DNA of 64,000 bases from assembly GCA_033026295.1 (NCBI GenBank), contig CM065177.1:2163400-2227399 (forward strand), given 5' to 3'. The translations under genes were made by a program, and so were the position numbers. Source of the DNA: Channa striata (Eukaryota > Chordata > Actinopteri > Anabantiformes > Channidae). Below are positions 1 through 12,693 of the stretch, piece after piece (position 1 is the first letter of the stretch; each line of letters starts with the position of its first letter). The notes beneath the pieces are model-generated. The model searched no databases. It was not told the origin of the DNA and was given only the letters and a program-made list of their open reading frames with translations.

Positions 1-589
1 CACTGGATCTGCCAGTCTGCCTCAAACCTTCTCTAAACTATTTCCAATATTCCAACATTGTAAAGCTCCAAAGTGAACTTTGCAGGAGTTGCTTGTAGAC
101 AAGTTCAGTTCTGCCACCTCATTTAATCCACTTCCCTTCAGCTTTTATATTTCGTGTCATATTTGCGTTTGATCTTCCCCAACACATCATTGTCTTTGAA
201 ATGAAAATGACAGTGATATGCATGTTCACAGCCCTGTGGATGTCACGGAGGCTCTACCAACCTCTGGCATTTATCGAGTAATTGTTTCAGCACATAAACT
301 CATACAGATTCTGGGCTGCCTTGCTGAATTCGTCAAATACATTTACACCCCCCCCCCCACACACACACTCACACACAGACACTTCTGTGAAGCGTCTTCT
401 ACTTGAAAGCCCATCTGGCACTCTGACAATACAGATCCATAATAAAAGCAAAGCTGACATTTACAGTAAATGTGCCAGAATCTTAGTTTAGATTTTCCTC
501 TTATACGTTACACCAATCAAATATCAAATCATATACCTGGGATACATGTTGGCAAAGCATGTTGTTACTTGAGACAGGTGCCCACATTT
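1..589. other. Unique non-coding DNA, no gene seen
   Basis: Only short chance open frames are present. A C-run followed by CA/CTCA-rich sequence lies at about 346-380. No splice-bounded coding segment or recognisable repeat was found. Confidence 0.5.
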
Positions 590-1135
590 GACGAACCCCA
601 TTTCCAGAAAAGTTGGGACACTGTATAAAATCTGAATAAAAAGACAATATGATCATTTGAAAGCACAGAATCTGGGGAAACCTCTGTAGCCCCTGGACAG
701 GGCCAAACACCATCACTATATTGACTTTGTGCCCTCACCACATTAAAAATAAAAAAACATTCTGTAGTAGGAACAACCTCATGGACTCTTGAATACCTCA
801 CAAAATGATTATCAATGAACAATTCTCCCTGCAACCACTTGCTTTTTTTATTAAAGCACAGTTCAAACTGTGACGATGTTGCATTACTGCATACAGCATG
901 GATAATAATATCTTCAGGTATGACAGTAACACTTGTTCCTATCCATGTGTTTTTTTTTTTTTGTTGTTGTTTTTTTTTTTCATCAAGGGTCTTGCTTATT
1001 TCAGCAACAACATGTCATACCTTATTCTGCACATATTACAAGAGCATTGCTCGGTAACAAGGGTCCAGGCACTAAACTGACCTGCCTGCAGTCCTGACTT
1101 AAAACATACGGAGCATCATTAGGTGAAAAATTTAA
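590..1135 (+). mobile_element. Decayed Tc1/mariner-like DNA transposon
   Basis: The stretch opens with the terminal motif CCCATTTCCAGAAAAGTTGG (597-616), which is typical of a common teleost Tc1-like family. It then jumps to transposase-derived sequence: about 665-830 resembles the N-terminal DNA-binding half. About 998-1130 resembles the C-terminal catalytic half, where a TTCAGCAACAACATG stretch corresponds to the usual Gln-Gln-Asp-Asn region and CTGACCTGCCTGCAGTCCTG to the Leu-Thr-Trp-Pro-Ala-Cys-Ser-Pro segment. Several stops and frameshifts, a T-rich insertion at 951-980 and large internal deletions rule out a functional transposase. No 3' terminal repeat was found, so the right end is truncated or lost. 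The family assignment comes from remembered consensus sequence, not a search. Confidence 0.65.
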
Positions 1136-3734
1136 AAAAAGGAAGTTGTAAAAAATTCATTTATATTAGTTTGAATTAAATATTTAGTGTTGATGGCTTA
1201 AAAATAGCAAATAAAACAAAAACAATCAAATTTCTTGTTTGTTTTTAAGGTTTGATGTATCTAATTATGATCACAAACGATGTACAAACTGTTGCATTTT
1301 CTTTTTATTTGCATTTAACATCCCAGCTTTTCTCGGGGTAGGGTTCGTAGATTTTTGAACCATAACTGAACTGATATCTGTCCCGCACTGCTGAGTGTCC
1401 ATCTGAGTTCCAGCCCACTGTGTCGATGTAACTATATTAATGAAAATATGTATGAGTCAGTGCATGTTCGTGTGCACTTTAACCACTTTTTAAGGCAAAG
1501 CAAGCAGCCATGTAGCCGGAAGGCAGCGGCCATATCCTGCAGAGATTAGACAAATTAAAGCAGCACTTAAAGTATATGGACCTGATTAGCCCTGGTAATG
1601 AAATCAAGCCTGACACCACAGCTCCCCTTTTACACACACACACACACTTATGTTCACACAGTTTCCTGTGCCTCTGATCTCCCTTCCCTTCGCTCTCCGC
1701 CGAGCCCACAAAGCCAGAGACTGAGCTGCAAACACAGCTCCTCTCTCACACTTTTTTTGTCTTCCTCTCTCTCCTCTCTGCTCTCACACAGCTCATAAGC
1801 CACCTCCTCCACTCTTACTCCCCTCCTCCTCCTTCCTTTACTCTGTCTCAGTCGTCCTCTCATTTCTGGAGTAAGTGTGCTCCCTAGTGTTGTTTCTATC
1901 AGCTAGAGATGGAGAGAGAACAGAACATTTTTTTGGGAGTGGTGGTTTTTCGTGGTATCAAAAAAGGGGCGTTGGACAAATACTGTACATCTCAACGCAG
2001 CAACCACAGAGCCTGGTCTGTATTGGAATCAGTATTGGCTATTGTGATCGTTCATCTTCTCCATAGTGGGCATGAAGTTGTCATACCTGACTGGTACAGG
2101 GGATCATTTATGTGCCTATAACACCTTTTCTTACCTCACAGTGCTTAAAGTTGTAGAAGCACATTGTATTTTTGTTTGGGTCAAGGTCATGGAATAACCT
2201 TCGCTAATTGTCTCGTCCAGATGTTTTCCAAATGCCACATTAGATTAATTAATATCACACTTGCTTATTTCTAATTGTTTCCACGCCCAGTTCCTTAAAT
2301 CTGTATGGACAGTGTCAGCCAATGGTGGCCTGACCTGTCTATTTTAATAGTTGGGTATGGGTAATGTGACCATAACTGGGTAAAAACACAGTCTTGGAAT
2401 TTTTGTAGTATACAGCCTAATTTTTGGAAAACACACAATGCCAATACTGGACTCTGTGAATGCCCAAGGCAAAGAAGCCCTTCAACGCCAATTGGCAAGG
2501 TGTGTCGGGGTCAAAAAATGAGCCAATGTGAGAAGCCACAGTTAGTTTTGGCCCAAAACCTGTCCCTGGTTTGCCTCTTGGGTTGCTACATAACAGAAAC
2601 AGGCACTTGACTTGGCAAAGTCAGAGCTGACGCAGGTCCTTTAAGCTAAGCTCATTTTTAAATGCATTACAAAGGTTGAATTTCCTTTTGGTGGCTTGTT
2701 AAAATTGTTGTTACTTTTTGAACCATTTGGGTAATTTCCTTGATGACAATTAATCTGTAAACCTCCTCAACTGCCTTATTCAGGTTTACAATCTCTCCCG
2801 TTCCATCACTACAGAAAACCAAGCAAAACTCTAGAGCTCAGTAATCCCTTGATGATGGAACAAGCTATTAAACTCTGCATGTTCTGCAGCCTCACTCCCA
2901 AAATACTAAAGAAAAAAAGTGTTGAAGAGAGAAATCTTTCACAACTTCTTATGCATTTAAATTATAAAGATAATAAACCACGTCTATTTTTTTCTTGCAC
3001 TTCTTGCATCTGAAAGGAAAACACTTCTCACAACACTTTCTTTTGATGATTTGTCCTTGACTTAGGACTGAGGTACAGGGCAGCAAAAAGTCGCTTTTGA
3101 TAAAAGGATCCACCCAAATAAATGGAAGGTAAATCCACCCGTTCCTTTTCATGTTGTGGTCGACAAAGGTTAGAATGGACAGGTGTCAGAACAAGACAGA
3201 TCGCCACCGAAGCTCTTCTAGTTCAGCGGCGTACTCTTGTGTCTCATTATTTCAATTAATTGGTCCCTCATTTCAATTTTGAACAATATAGTGTAGATCG
3301 ACGAGGCAGAGTTAAGTTTGCAAACACACAAGATTAATTTTCCCATCGAGATACTAATTTTTTTTTCATGTTTGGACGGCAGAATAAATACGTTATTCAC
3401 CAAAACTTCTTCATTCTGACTTACCTCACACCTTTTATATTGTTAAATGATTCTATGGTCAAAATCAGTGTCTTATTAAAAAAGGTGCAATGTTTTATAG
3501 TTACTGTGAGTAACATGTAAATAAATACATTATTATCAAGTGATATTGTTCTAAATCTGTTCACCCATGAATCCACTTTGTTCCAGATGCAATGACACTT
3601 CCACCAGGTGTTCCTGAGACGAGAATTGGCAAGTAGTGAAGTCACTGTCACTTTAACCTTTGACCACCAAAACTAATCAGTTCATCCGTGTGAGCAAATA
3701 AACATTTGTGCGAATGATAAAGAAATGCCCCCAC
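1136..3734. other. Unique non-coding DNA, no gene seen
   Basis: AT-rich sequence with short chance frames only. It includes a pyrimidine-rich block listed separately. No host gene or interspersed repeat could be supported. Confidence 0.45.
1664..1866 (+). other. CT-rich tract with splice-donor-like end
   Basis: About 200 bases are strongly pyrimidine-rich on the + strand (repeated CTCTCTCC, CCTCCTCC). The tract ends near 1870 in GGAGTAAGTG, whose GTAAGT matches the core of a splice donor. It could be the pyrimidine-rich 5' UTR of an upstream exon, or simply a low-complexity tract. No TATA box or start codon settles it. Confidence 0.2.
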
Positions 3735-3845
3735 GGTGCTCCTTAAAGGTGTTGTCAAAATGCGACTAACGAACGGAAGGACACTTTGAAAACACAACGC
3801 CTCTGGCCACAACTGTTGTCGGCACAGAGGCATGATAACGCTCAG
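3735..3845 (+). repeat. Terminal piece of a dispersed teleost repeat (nuclear-receptor-site family)
   Basis: The segment AAAACACAACGCCTCTGGCC and a following CAGAGGC form a short hairpin (GCCTCTG against CAGAGGC). The same module, AAAACATAAAGCCTCTGGCC, recurs near 31,045. Together with the copy at about 21.8-22.3 kb this looks like one dispersed non-autonomous family. Confidence 0.45.
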
Positions 3846-6800
3846 TACTGGCAGCATGTTTTGTAGCACCTAATTCCTTCCCATCACCAGAGGGCGAATC
3901 CAATAGCCGTTGCAGATAAGCACTAACTAGATGCAAACTTAGCACATGTGCAACCATGATGTGTGCATGTGTTTGACATCATTATATGCAATTTAGAAAT
4001 TAAATGAATTATTAAACTTTGACTGAAGTCAGAAATTGTCTATCACACTGAGACTGTAATAGAAGTGACTTTATGGTCAAGTAAATGGTAAATTTGGCAG
4101 CAGTTACTGTTCTACTACAAAAGGATTGTTCCATGACCAGTGTAGAGAATGACAGTGATGACAGTGGCCAGTAACTCCTTCAGCATACTGATGCAGATGG
4201 GTCACACTCTACACTTATGTAGAGTGGTTTGTTTTGCTGTGGTGGCATTTTGCTGACATGGCTTGGGTCCATGATTCCTCAAAGACGACTGCAAATCAAT
4301 TACCAAATGCTCAGAGTAATCATCTTTATCCTATAATGAAATATGTCCAGTCTGATGCGAGTGGTGTCTTCCGGAATGACATTACAGATCATCAAATGGT
4401 TTGAGTATGGAACTGATCCTATGTTCTGGTTCTTGCAACCACCAATCAACCCTTTCAAAGAAGAGATTTTGGACTAAAATCTTAAGCTGCAGACATACCT
4501 TAAGACTAGTCACTGTAAGGACTGGACAGTCCCATCAGCTGTCACACATTTAAATCTTTGAAAGTCTGCACACACACTTGACGACTGAACAAACAACACA
4601 CAACGCACTTAATGACCAGGCAAATGACTTTCTGGTACGTCTTCTTTTGCCAAAACAAACATGACAGCAACATTTAACTTTCACGTTTTAATGTCATAAA
4701 CACAATTTATGCTTAAAAGAACAAACGGAAACATACAAGGAGTGATCATGAATGGAGTGGCGAACACATCGTGGATTATAGCTTACAGAGGGAAATGGAA
4801 GTAAATCTGTAGTTACTGAGTGAGATGGGATCAGATCCGACACATCTACGTCCAAACAGTCACGATGACAAAATCATAATAGTTCTCTACTCTCACTCTC
4901 TACCACCATCATTAAAGACTTCAGAGACTTTAATGATGCTGTTTGTTTATCAATTAATTTCCATTTCTATTAATTTGTCGACACACTATACATCACATGA
5001 CATAACATGCTGATGAAAAAGTATATAAGTTTAAATGTAGTTTGTAAAAAGACTTGTTAAATACAGTTAGCCTGGTAATTACATCAGCATCAGCCTAACA
5101 ATTGTTGTACATGACGGCACACAACTACTGTAAGTACATACTGTCCAGTGTATGCAGATTAACCACAGTGCTATACATTTATTACAGCGCACGCAGATGA
5201 ATTTACACAGTCATACACTAACAGGATCAGCTGTGCAAAATGACTGTGCGTGTCACGTTGCACTCGAACTATTCAGATTCACAGCTGCACTCGTGCTGAA
5301 AAGATGTCTGTCGTCAAGGCGTTTTTATTTGACAGCTGTTCCAAAAAGACAGCAGTCCTATCCATTGCTTCTTTTTTATTATCAACACGCTCTTTTTTTC
5401 AACATGCTCGGACACTTGGAAGACTTAAGGGATAATGGAAATGGCGTATCAGTTACTCAAGCCCTGTGAAAATGCATGTACTTCTCCCTATAACCCTATT
5501 GTTAATGGAAAGTGATAGGCCAAATCTAAGAGCCACCCAGTGTAGGCCACATATCTCTATAACTTTTTATGAAGTGACGGTCATTTGGATGCTGGTCCAA
5601 TCCTTTCTAATTTAATTCTGACCTTTCCATAAATTCACACCCATTTCTCAGCCAGAGATGTGGAAGAGAATGATCTTTAGTATTTTAACTTGAAAGGTTA
5701 TAATTGAAAAAGTGCCCAGAGCGGAGAGGTGAAATTATAGGATATTAATTTTTTACACTGATACCCCGGAGAATTGCAGTGATAGAAGCATGTAAGGACA
5801 TCCTCAATCCTCAATGGCTCATTGCAAGGAAGAGGGAGAAAAAAAGTGAAGCTACTTTAGACCATTTCATCAGAGCTCCCCTGACATGTAGAACATTATG
5901 TACACAATGCAAGGTAATGCACTTTTGTATTTCTCATCCATGAAATTGTGCCCAATAAGAGCTGAGATTTAGGAGAGACGGTTCCATCGTCACCTCTTGC
6001 AATTAAGTAGAGCCACACAGAAGAGCGTCTGGCTCTCCTTTCCCCTGCCACACAGGAGTAATTTGAGAAAGCCAGCCTTGAGGCTGTCCTTTAACAAGCT
6101 CACCCAGATCGCCATATAGTACACCACTCTGGAGGCAGCTGGCTTTAAGTGGCTGCATGTCATTCTGAAGACCAACTGACAAACACACACAGCCCCACTT
6201 AAAATGTGAAACTCAGAAAGCGTATGAATCAAGATTCCATTTATAATGCAGCACATACAGTATGCGGGTCCTACTTCTTACAGTCGTGCAGCGCTGCCGC
6301 TCATTTGCCGCTGTACTTTAACGGCAGCTGGCTCATTCTGCTCTCCTGTGTTTCCCAGCTGGCACTCAAACATACCATCCATGCTCGGTCACACACGTGG
6401 TGAATCTGTGTATCGTGCTCGCTCCGTTCCCGCTGCACCGCTGCATCCCTGGTTTGTAGAACTGAGAAGGGGAAATAGCCTCCATCGCAATTACGGGGAT
6501 AAATGCGGCCGAAAGGGGGGGTACAAATTGCAAAAAGAAAAGGAAAGGAAAGAGAAGTGGGGTCTTGTGTGGCGTGAAAAGAGAGAAGGGGTGCACTCTG
6601 TCCAGAATGATGAGGTCGATTTGATTAGTAATTACCCCCTAGATGATCAGTCAGTGTTTGAAGTTGATTGGCTTCCCGGAGTCAGTTGGGGGAGAAAGTT
6701 CTTTGAGGGGCTGTGACCCCTGTCGACCTCAAGGCGAGCGCCGCACGACCTGGGAACCCTGGATGCACCCTTTATGCATCAGTCATGCAATCCATCCTTG

Positions 6801-7261
6801 TCAGATGTCAGACAACAGATGTTGCTTCCTGTTGGCTCCATCTATCTGGGAACCCTTGACCCCACCACCAGCACCACCACATGATGATGATGCAGAGAAG
6901 CATGTAACATTAAGTCAAAGATAGATTAACATGCACAAACACACAACCAACACACCGACACTTACAAAGACCTCCTGAAACCCCTCATTGAGCAGCTGCG
7001 TTGGACATAAATTAAATTGGCTTACCCCAGCCAAGAGCTGTAATGCAATAGAAACTTAAGCCAGGAGCTCACCGCTGATGGAGGACTAATGCCGTCCTTC
7101 TAGCTCAGCAGATGAGTGGGGTGTGGATTTAAAAGGTTAAATTTGATTAACTCATGTTAGTAATTGCCTAATGTGTGACATGGGAAAGTATGTGAGAGAG
7201 CAAAAGGGCATGAGCCCATGGAAGGATGAGTCGTTGGACGAAGAGCGGGATGTGTAGATAG
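3846..7261. other. Unique non-coding DNA, no gene seen
   Basis: No recognisable gene or repeat. The longest open frame in the window, 156 codons at 6246-6716 (+), lies here. It has no recognisable domain and no conserved-looking composition, and I treat it as chance. The stretch 5.6-6.9 kb has higher GC than its surroundings and could hold conserved non-coding elements. Confidence 0.45.
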
Positions 7262-7289
7262 AGACTGACTGACTGACTGACTGACTGAC
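7262..7289. repeat. (GACT)n microsatellite
   Basis: Seven near-perfect GACT units in tandem. Confidence 0.9.
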
Positions 7290-8905
7290 AAATGTATTGT
7301 TTTACTGTTTCAATTCAGTAAAACTGGGAACGATATTGTAAATATTGTATCAGTGATTGTGGTACAATTTGTTTTGCCACATTTTATTGTGGCCAGCATT
7401 CATAACAACATGAAAACAGAGAATTCTTTGATATCTTTCAGTGTGAAAGGTTTTCTCTTTTTTTTTTTTTTTTCTTTTGTCTTACTCAACCAACATCACA
7501 CCAATAAAATTCTCCTTTGTGACCGAAACTGAACTATATTGAATTGAGATGAACATAGAGAAGCAGATGGGGAACTGAATGAATTTTTGTGCTTTTCAAT
7601 CTCCACTGTCTAATACAACTGCGGTTTATTCCCCCCACCAAGACTATTCATTTCCCTCAGTCAATATTAATCTTTTACTCATTACATTCGCAACAGCGCA
7701 TTTAGATGAGACTTAATTTGTTTTGCAATCTGCAGCACTGAGCTGTGTCGCTCAAAAGTCTGTTTTTATATAGTTTTCTGTTCATTTGTTGTCAGTTATA
7801 ACGCAACTGTTGAAGTGTTAAGTTAGTTCCCCTAGCAGAGTTTTAAACAGGTGAAAATATTAATTATTATTTTATTTTGATGGAAGTTTTTACTCAAGTC
7901 AGAGTTTTAGTGAAGAGTAGATTTTCATATTACTTTAGTACTTACTCAACAAATAACTGAAGTAGCAAAAATAAATTTAGGCAGGCACCTTTGGATAATA
8001 TTGTTTATAACCTAATATCTTTAATGATTTTAACAACCGATCTTTTGAAGATCCTAAATTTCTAATTCAGTAATTGTAATTTCAAAGTCGTTTTTACTGC
8101 TCAGTAGCTTGTCGTCAGTTTGCTTTATTTGTCATCTGAAAAGGAGTTATGAATTTTATTAGAATGGTTAGTCACGTTCTTGTTTTGAGCTAAGTCTGAA
8201 CATTTACTCCTGTACATCTGCATTAGTTTGCAAAAGGAGCAATAGCTGACATTAGCAAAAATCTAGTAACTCACGAGACGTCTCCTGATTGACTATTTGA
8301 GATGTACATACAGAGAAAATGATTCAGTTATGATGTACTTTCGAATTGCTGACCTGCCCACTAAGAAGAACTTAAATGTAAAATGTGATTTGATGTATTA
8401 TTTAATGTGATTTCATCCAGACCTTTTTAATGTCTGTTTTTATTGTTGATGTAGATGGACTTCCTTTCAAGCCGACCACCACCACCTGTGTTTGTGTCTT
8501 TAGCTTGTTGCCTGTTCTAACTTGTGAAACTCCTGACAAAGATCCGATAAATATTCCACTGTCAAATGTGGAATGCAAACAAACTGAATTTGACCGAAGA
8601 AAATCACTTCATAAGATTTGTTAAAAACAACCTGTGACACATAATTACTTTAAGAGAAAAGCTCAAAGAACAAAGTGGGGTTTAAGGATCTTAGTGGTTA
8701 CTATCAAAAGCTGAGGTCTTTCAAACAAAAGCTATGAGTTTATGAGCTATGAGTTTTTATAATTATGACAAATGGCTTTTTGTTTTTGTTTTCCTTCATA
8801 AAAACCCTTGGTTAATGCCAAGCTCAGCCCAATAACCTGATGGGGATATTGTCTTCATTAATGAGGTTGTTGGAGATTTTTGGTTTGGAATAGTCTGTTT
8901 TATCT
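7290..8905. other. Unique AT-rich DNA, no gene seen
   Basis: Contains a T-run at about 7458-7473. Around 7,860-7,990 is sequence resembling the ACTCAAGTA/ACTTTAGTACTTACTCAA-type dispersed repeats common in fish, too diverged to classify. Only chance frames are present. Confidence 0.4.
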
Positions 8906-9026
8906 TTTGCTTGTTTTTTTGTTTGTTTGCTTGGTTCTTTGCTTGTTTGCTTGTTTGTTTGTTTGCTTGCTTCTTTGTTTGTTTGTTTGTTTGTTTGTTT
9001 GTTTGTTTGTTTGCTTGCTTGCTTGA
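8906..9026. repeat. (TTTG/CTTG)n tetranucleotide repeat
   Basis: About 120 bases of imperfect TTTG, CTTG and TTCT units. On the minus strand it gives a meaningless Lys-Gln-Thr-Asn-rich open frame, which is not a gene. Confidence 0.9.
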
Positions 9027-10355
9027 GAAAAAATCTGTCAAGAGGAAAAACTTTGTGACTTTTTGTTAAAGAACAAGCACAAGTGCTGGTAAAGAAACTG
9101 AATCATTGGGAAACTTGTGTTTAGTTTTGGAGTCCCATTAATAGATGCCAGGGGGAGGATACTATACCCCCAAAATAATAATCATATTGCAGCCTAATGG
9201 TTATATTTATTGCTGTATTTATCCAGAATGCCTCATGAATCATGGAAACACAAACAATTGAAATATTTTCTTGTCAATTGTCAATTGCCGCAATTTGGGG
9301 TTAGTAATAGGATCATATAATTTTATTCTGTTATGTACCGTTCATTTGAAACAAGGCTCTTCCTTTAGAACTGTAGCGAAAGGTAAAAAAAAAACAGTCA
9401 ATATGTAGTGCTAGGAATATGAATGGGCTAAGGGGTAGTTGGCACTATATATGTGCTATATATAAACTATATTAAGAGTTAGTGGGGACCAAATTGCAGC
9501 TAAAATATATACTCATTGTCAGTGTTTCCTAATAACTACATTGCGTACGTGAGTCAAAATGAGTTGGCTGACCATGTTTATAGAAGTCAAAAGATGTTTA
9601 GACTTATTTAATATGAATACTGGGCTTGACTGACTTCAATCTCTCGCTCAAAGCCACAGTCTCTGCCACTGACCTACAATACTTTTAGGCTGCTTTTGCA
9701 CTATGTTATATATTTAATATATCATTGAAGTAATTCTGTAACTCGACAGTACATTTAGTTCATAGCCTGTCTGTACCCAGATAAAATGTAATCAAAAATG
9801 TCCTTTGTGACATTAGTTCCTTAAGGCTTTTCAAGCAAACTTCAGTAACATTTTAAGTTTTTGGATATATTCTTTCTGCATTAAATCATTTGTGAAACGT
9901 ATACGCCATCTTAATTTATTAGGCTACCTAATAGCGTAATGGGATCATAAGGAAGGCACACAAAAATGAAGGCAGCTTCGGCCTTTATCTGCTTCAGGAA
10001 AAAACTAATACCACAGAACATAATGATGACAGGAATCCGCCTATTCATCAAAATGAGGAACAGTGTAATTTCTGTACTCGTGAAGTACCAGTGACCCTCT
10101 GAATGGGAGAACTTTATTACAGATAGCACTTTGAGTCAGCGTCACAGCATTGTGTGCATTCAATACACGGGCATAGACTATCTGTTCACTGTCACTCCAC
10201 ATGGGCACAGTGACAAAAACAGAAGGTCACATTAACGACCTATGTCATGTTAGAAATGAGCAGCGGTCAAAAGGTAAGGAGGATCACGAGTGGTGATGAG
10301 TATGTGCAAAGGCTGTTTGACCGTACTGAACCGGCTTAGATGCCTGAACATACAA
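9027..10355. other. Unique AT-rich DNA, no gene seen
   Basis: No recognisable coding, RNA or repeat features apart from short A- and AT-runs. Confidence 0.45.
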
Positions 10356-10634
10356 TCACTGGCCACTTTATTAGGGACACCTGTACATTCTAATACAATC
10401 CAATACAGCAGCTCTGCCATAAATTGTGATTTTACAAGGTTCTAATTTGTCAGTTTTTAAGTTGGAACTCTCACTAAGGTGATAATTCTAATATGTGTTT
10501 ATGACTGAGGTCAAAGTGGTTAGTGGAGTTGTACTGGAGGGCATTATAAGAAGAGATGGTTCTATTTTTTTGGTCACCATGTTTAAAATAAATGGTGCGC
10601 CCAAAAAATTAGAACAATCTCTTCTGGCCAGTGA
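10356..10634. mobile_element. Non-autonomous DNA transposon (MITE) with TCACTGGCCA ends
   Basis: The left end reads TCACTGGCCACTTTATTAGG. The right end at 10,625-10,634 is TGGCCAGTGA, the exact reverse complement of the first ten bases. The left terminus matches the widespread fish and amphibian 'ACTGGCCACTTTATTAGG' family as I remember it. About 279 bases, no open frame, so mobilisation would need a transposase from elsewhere. I could not define a convincing target-site duplication. Confidence 0.7.
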
Positions 10635-10751
10635 CTTTAAGTCGTACTTACTAACCAGTTAAATTTTTTGCATTCACACAAAAAAACAAAAAGCAAAAAA
10701 TTGCTCGAGCTTGTTGCCTCTTTGTCTATAGTTTGATTATAAACTCTTTAA

Positions 10752-12085
10752 CCCTCATCTTGTGTTAGGGTCCGCACCGACGCGTTTTTAGGTTTTAAAT
10801 GCATAAAATAACCATATAATTTTGTTTATTGCATCAAGGCTTTATGACTTTGTCAGGAACCTCTATTTCAACAAAGTAAAACAAAAAAATTTTTTTCACC
10901 AAAACCTAAAATGCTCTAGTTAAAATTATTACCTTTGTGTTGTTAGGGTCGGTTTCGACCCAGTTTTAAAAATAACATCCTAAAGCAATAATTAAAGCCA
11001 AAACTGACATCATAAGTTCACTGTCAACCAGCACACTGGCAGCCAGCTCCTCTCCCAATCATATGAGCTTTAGGGAATTCTCATTTTACCTTGTTTTCCC
11101 GTACACCTGCACAAAAACAAAACACTGATAGTCTGTGGGACACATCGACTGGAAGAAATATTTTCCGCTTAACAATGCCACTTCAGACCTTTCAAATGAT
11201 ATCAAGAGTCCTCAGATTTGACAACAGAGATACCAGACTAAGATCTGACAAGGTTTCCTCCATCAGGGATGTCTGAGAGGGTGGTGCAGCTCCTTCCACT
11301 GATGTTCAACCCAGGACCAGCGGTGACAATGGATGATTGTCCCTTTCTGAGGAAAATGTCCCTTCCAGCAATACATACCCAGTAAGCCACGATAGTACGG
11401 CATAAAAATCTGGGCAGCCTGTGATGCAAAAAACAGCTATGCCTGGAATCTACAGATTGACACAGGCAAAGCCACAAGTTGCATCCCTGAGAAAAAACAA
11501 GGAAAACGTGTGGTCCTGGATATGACTATTGGACTGCAGGGTCACAATATCATTGTGACAATTTGTTTTACCAGCTATGACTTTGGACAAGAACTTCTCA
11601 GGAGGAAAGTCACCATGGTGGACACAGTAAAGAAAAAGAAACCTAAGCTGCAACATGAAATCTTGCAGGTGAAGGACAGGGCTGCACTGTCCACAAAGTT
11701 TGTTTTTACAGACACCACCACTGTGGTCTGATATTGTCAAAAAAAAAAAAAAAAGTGATACTTATGTCTACTCTTCACAAAGATGCGCTGTGTCATCAGG
11801 AAGTGACAAAAAGCCCACAATTATCCTGGACTACAACAAAAACAAAGGAGTACACAACCTGGACAAGCTGACTGCAACCTACACTTGTCAGTGAATGACC
11901 AGGAGATGGCCAACGGTCGTGGTTTACAACATTCTTGATGTGTCTGCATATAATCCATTTGTGGTGTGGACCCACATCCACCAAGGATGGAAGTCAACCC
12001 AAATAAACAGCTGAAAAAAAGAGACTTTTTGAAGCAATTATATATGGGTCGAAATTGACCCGTAACACCATAGATGTTACTATAG
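10752..12085 (+). mobile_element. piggyBac-family transposon remnant
   Basis: The element is flanked by TTAA at 10,748-10,751 and 12,086-12,089, the obligatory piggyBac target site. The left end begins CCCTCATCTTGTGTTAGGGT. Near the right end GGGTCGAAATTGACCCGTAA carries the same GTGTTA/GGTC motif in inverted orientation, and a further GGGTCGGTTTCGACCC palindrome lies at about 10,947-10,962. The intervening 1.3 kb contains a degraded transposase. Full-length relatives are usually 2-3 kb, so this copy has lost part of its 5' coding region. The exact right boundary is inferred from the TTAA and is less certain than the left. Confidence 0.75.
11091..11995 (+). pseudogene. Degenerate piggyBac transposase (DDE_Tnp_1_7-type)
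   Basis: Four blocks are recognisable in different frames. They are SLWDTSTGRNIF...FDNRDTR (11,130-11,240), a PLMFNPGPAVTMDD block (about 11,298-11,340), VLDMTIGLQGHN plus FTSYDFGQELL (11,512-11,610), and IILDYNKNKGVHNLDKLTATYTC followed by TRRWPTVV (11,820-11,925). These follow the usual order of the piggyBac catalytic domain. The codons for the conserved Asp-Asn before the FTSY motif seem to sit between two compensating one-base shifts. Stops occur at about 11,274, 11,391, 11,729 and 11,892, and a pure A-run at 11,740-11,754 adds a frameshift. The N-terminal region and the cysteine-rich C-terminus are missing, so no active enzyme is possible. Confidence 0.8.
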
Positions 12086-12089
12086 TTAA

Positions 12090-12693
12090 TAATATTAAAA
12101 TGAAAAAACAAACAAATCAAATTTATTTTAGAGATGTGTTCTAAATCCCCTCAGTAATAGTCAGGTGACATAACAACCTTTAATTTATTTATCTCATTTT
12201 CTTGAGGTTCATTTAACATTGTTTTTTTAATTGATATCGAGGGGTATACTGACAAAAAAAATGCCCAGGGGCCCACACCAAGAATATTAAAACCAATATT
12301 TTCATGGATAAGAAAGCCTAACAAGGTAATCAAGAGATGAGAAACAAATTGGATGATAGTTTTTTTTAGTGTATTTAACAGGTGATTTAAGACACGGGTC
12401 AAAATTGTTAGGCTTTGGGTTGTAGGAGGAAACCTGAGTGCCTGGATGAATCCTGACTATTCCAACAGCGTGATTCTCTTAAAGTGTAAATACATTTTAG
12501 TTAATATGTTTTGTGGAGTTTAGGCTCCAACATCAAGCACAGGATTGAACCAGAGGAGGGGTCTCGGGGTGGGGCACTCACCACCCCAAAAATCTGACTT
12601 CTACTTCCGGTAGAACTTTTAGCACAAAGAAAACTGGCCTCATCTGAAGCTAAAATAAATCATGATCATTATTAATAAAGTTTCAATATTTGA
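12090..12693. other. Unique AT-rich DNA, no gene seen
   Basis: Sequence between the piggyBac remnant and the SINE. Nothing recognisable was found. Confidence 0.4.

Noticed and set aside
6246..6716. 156-codon + frame, the longest in the window
   Set aside because: No recognisable domain, no splice context that would use the whole frame, and compositional runs (KEKERKEK) typical of chance translation of purine-rich DNA.
8796..9041. 81-codon minus frame rich in Lys, Gln, Thr and Asn
   Set aside because: It is a translation of the TTTG/CTTG tetranucleotide repeat.
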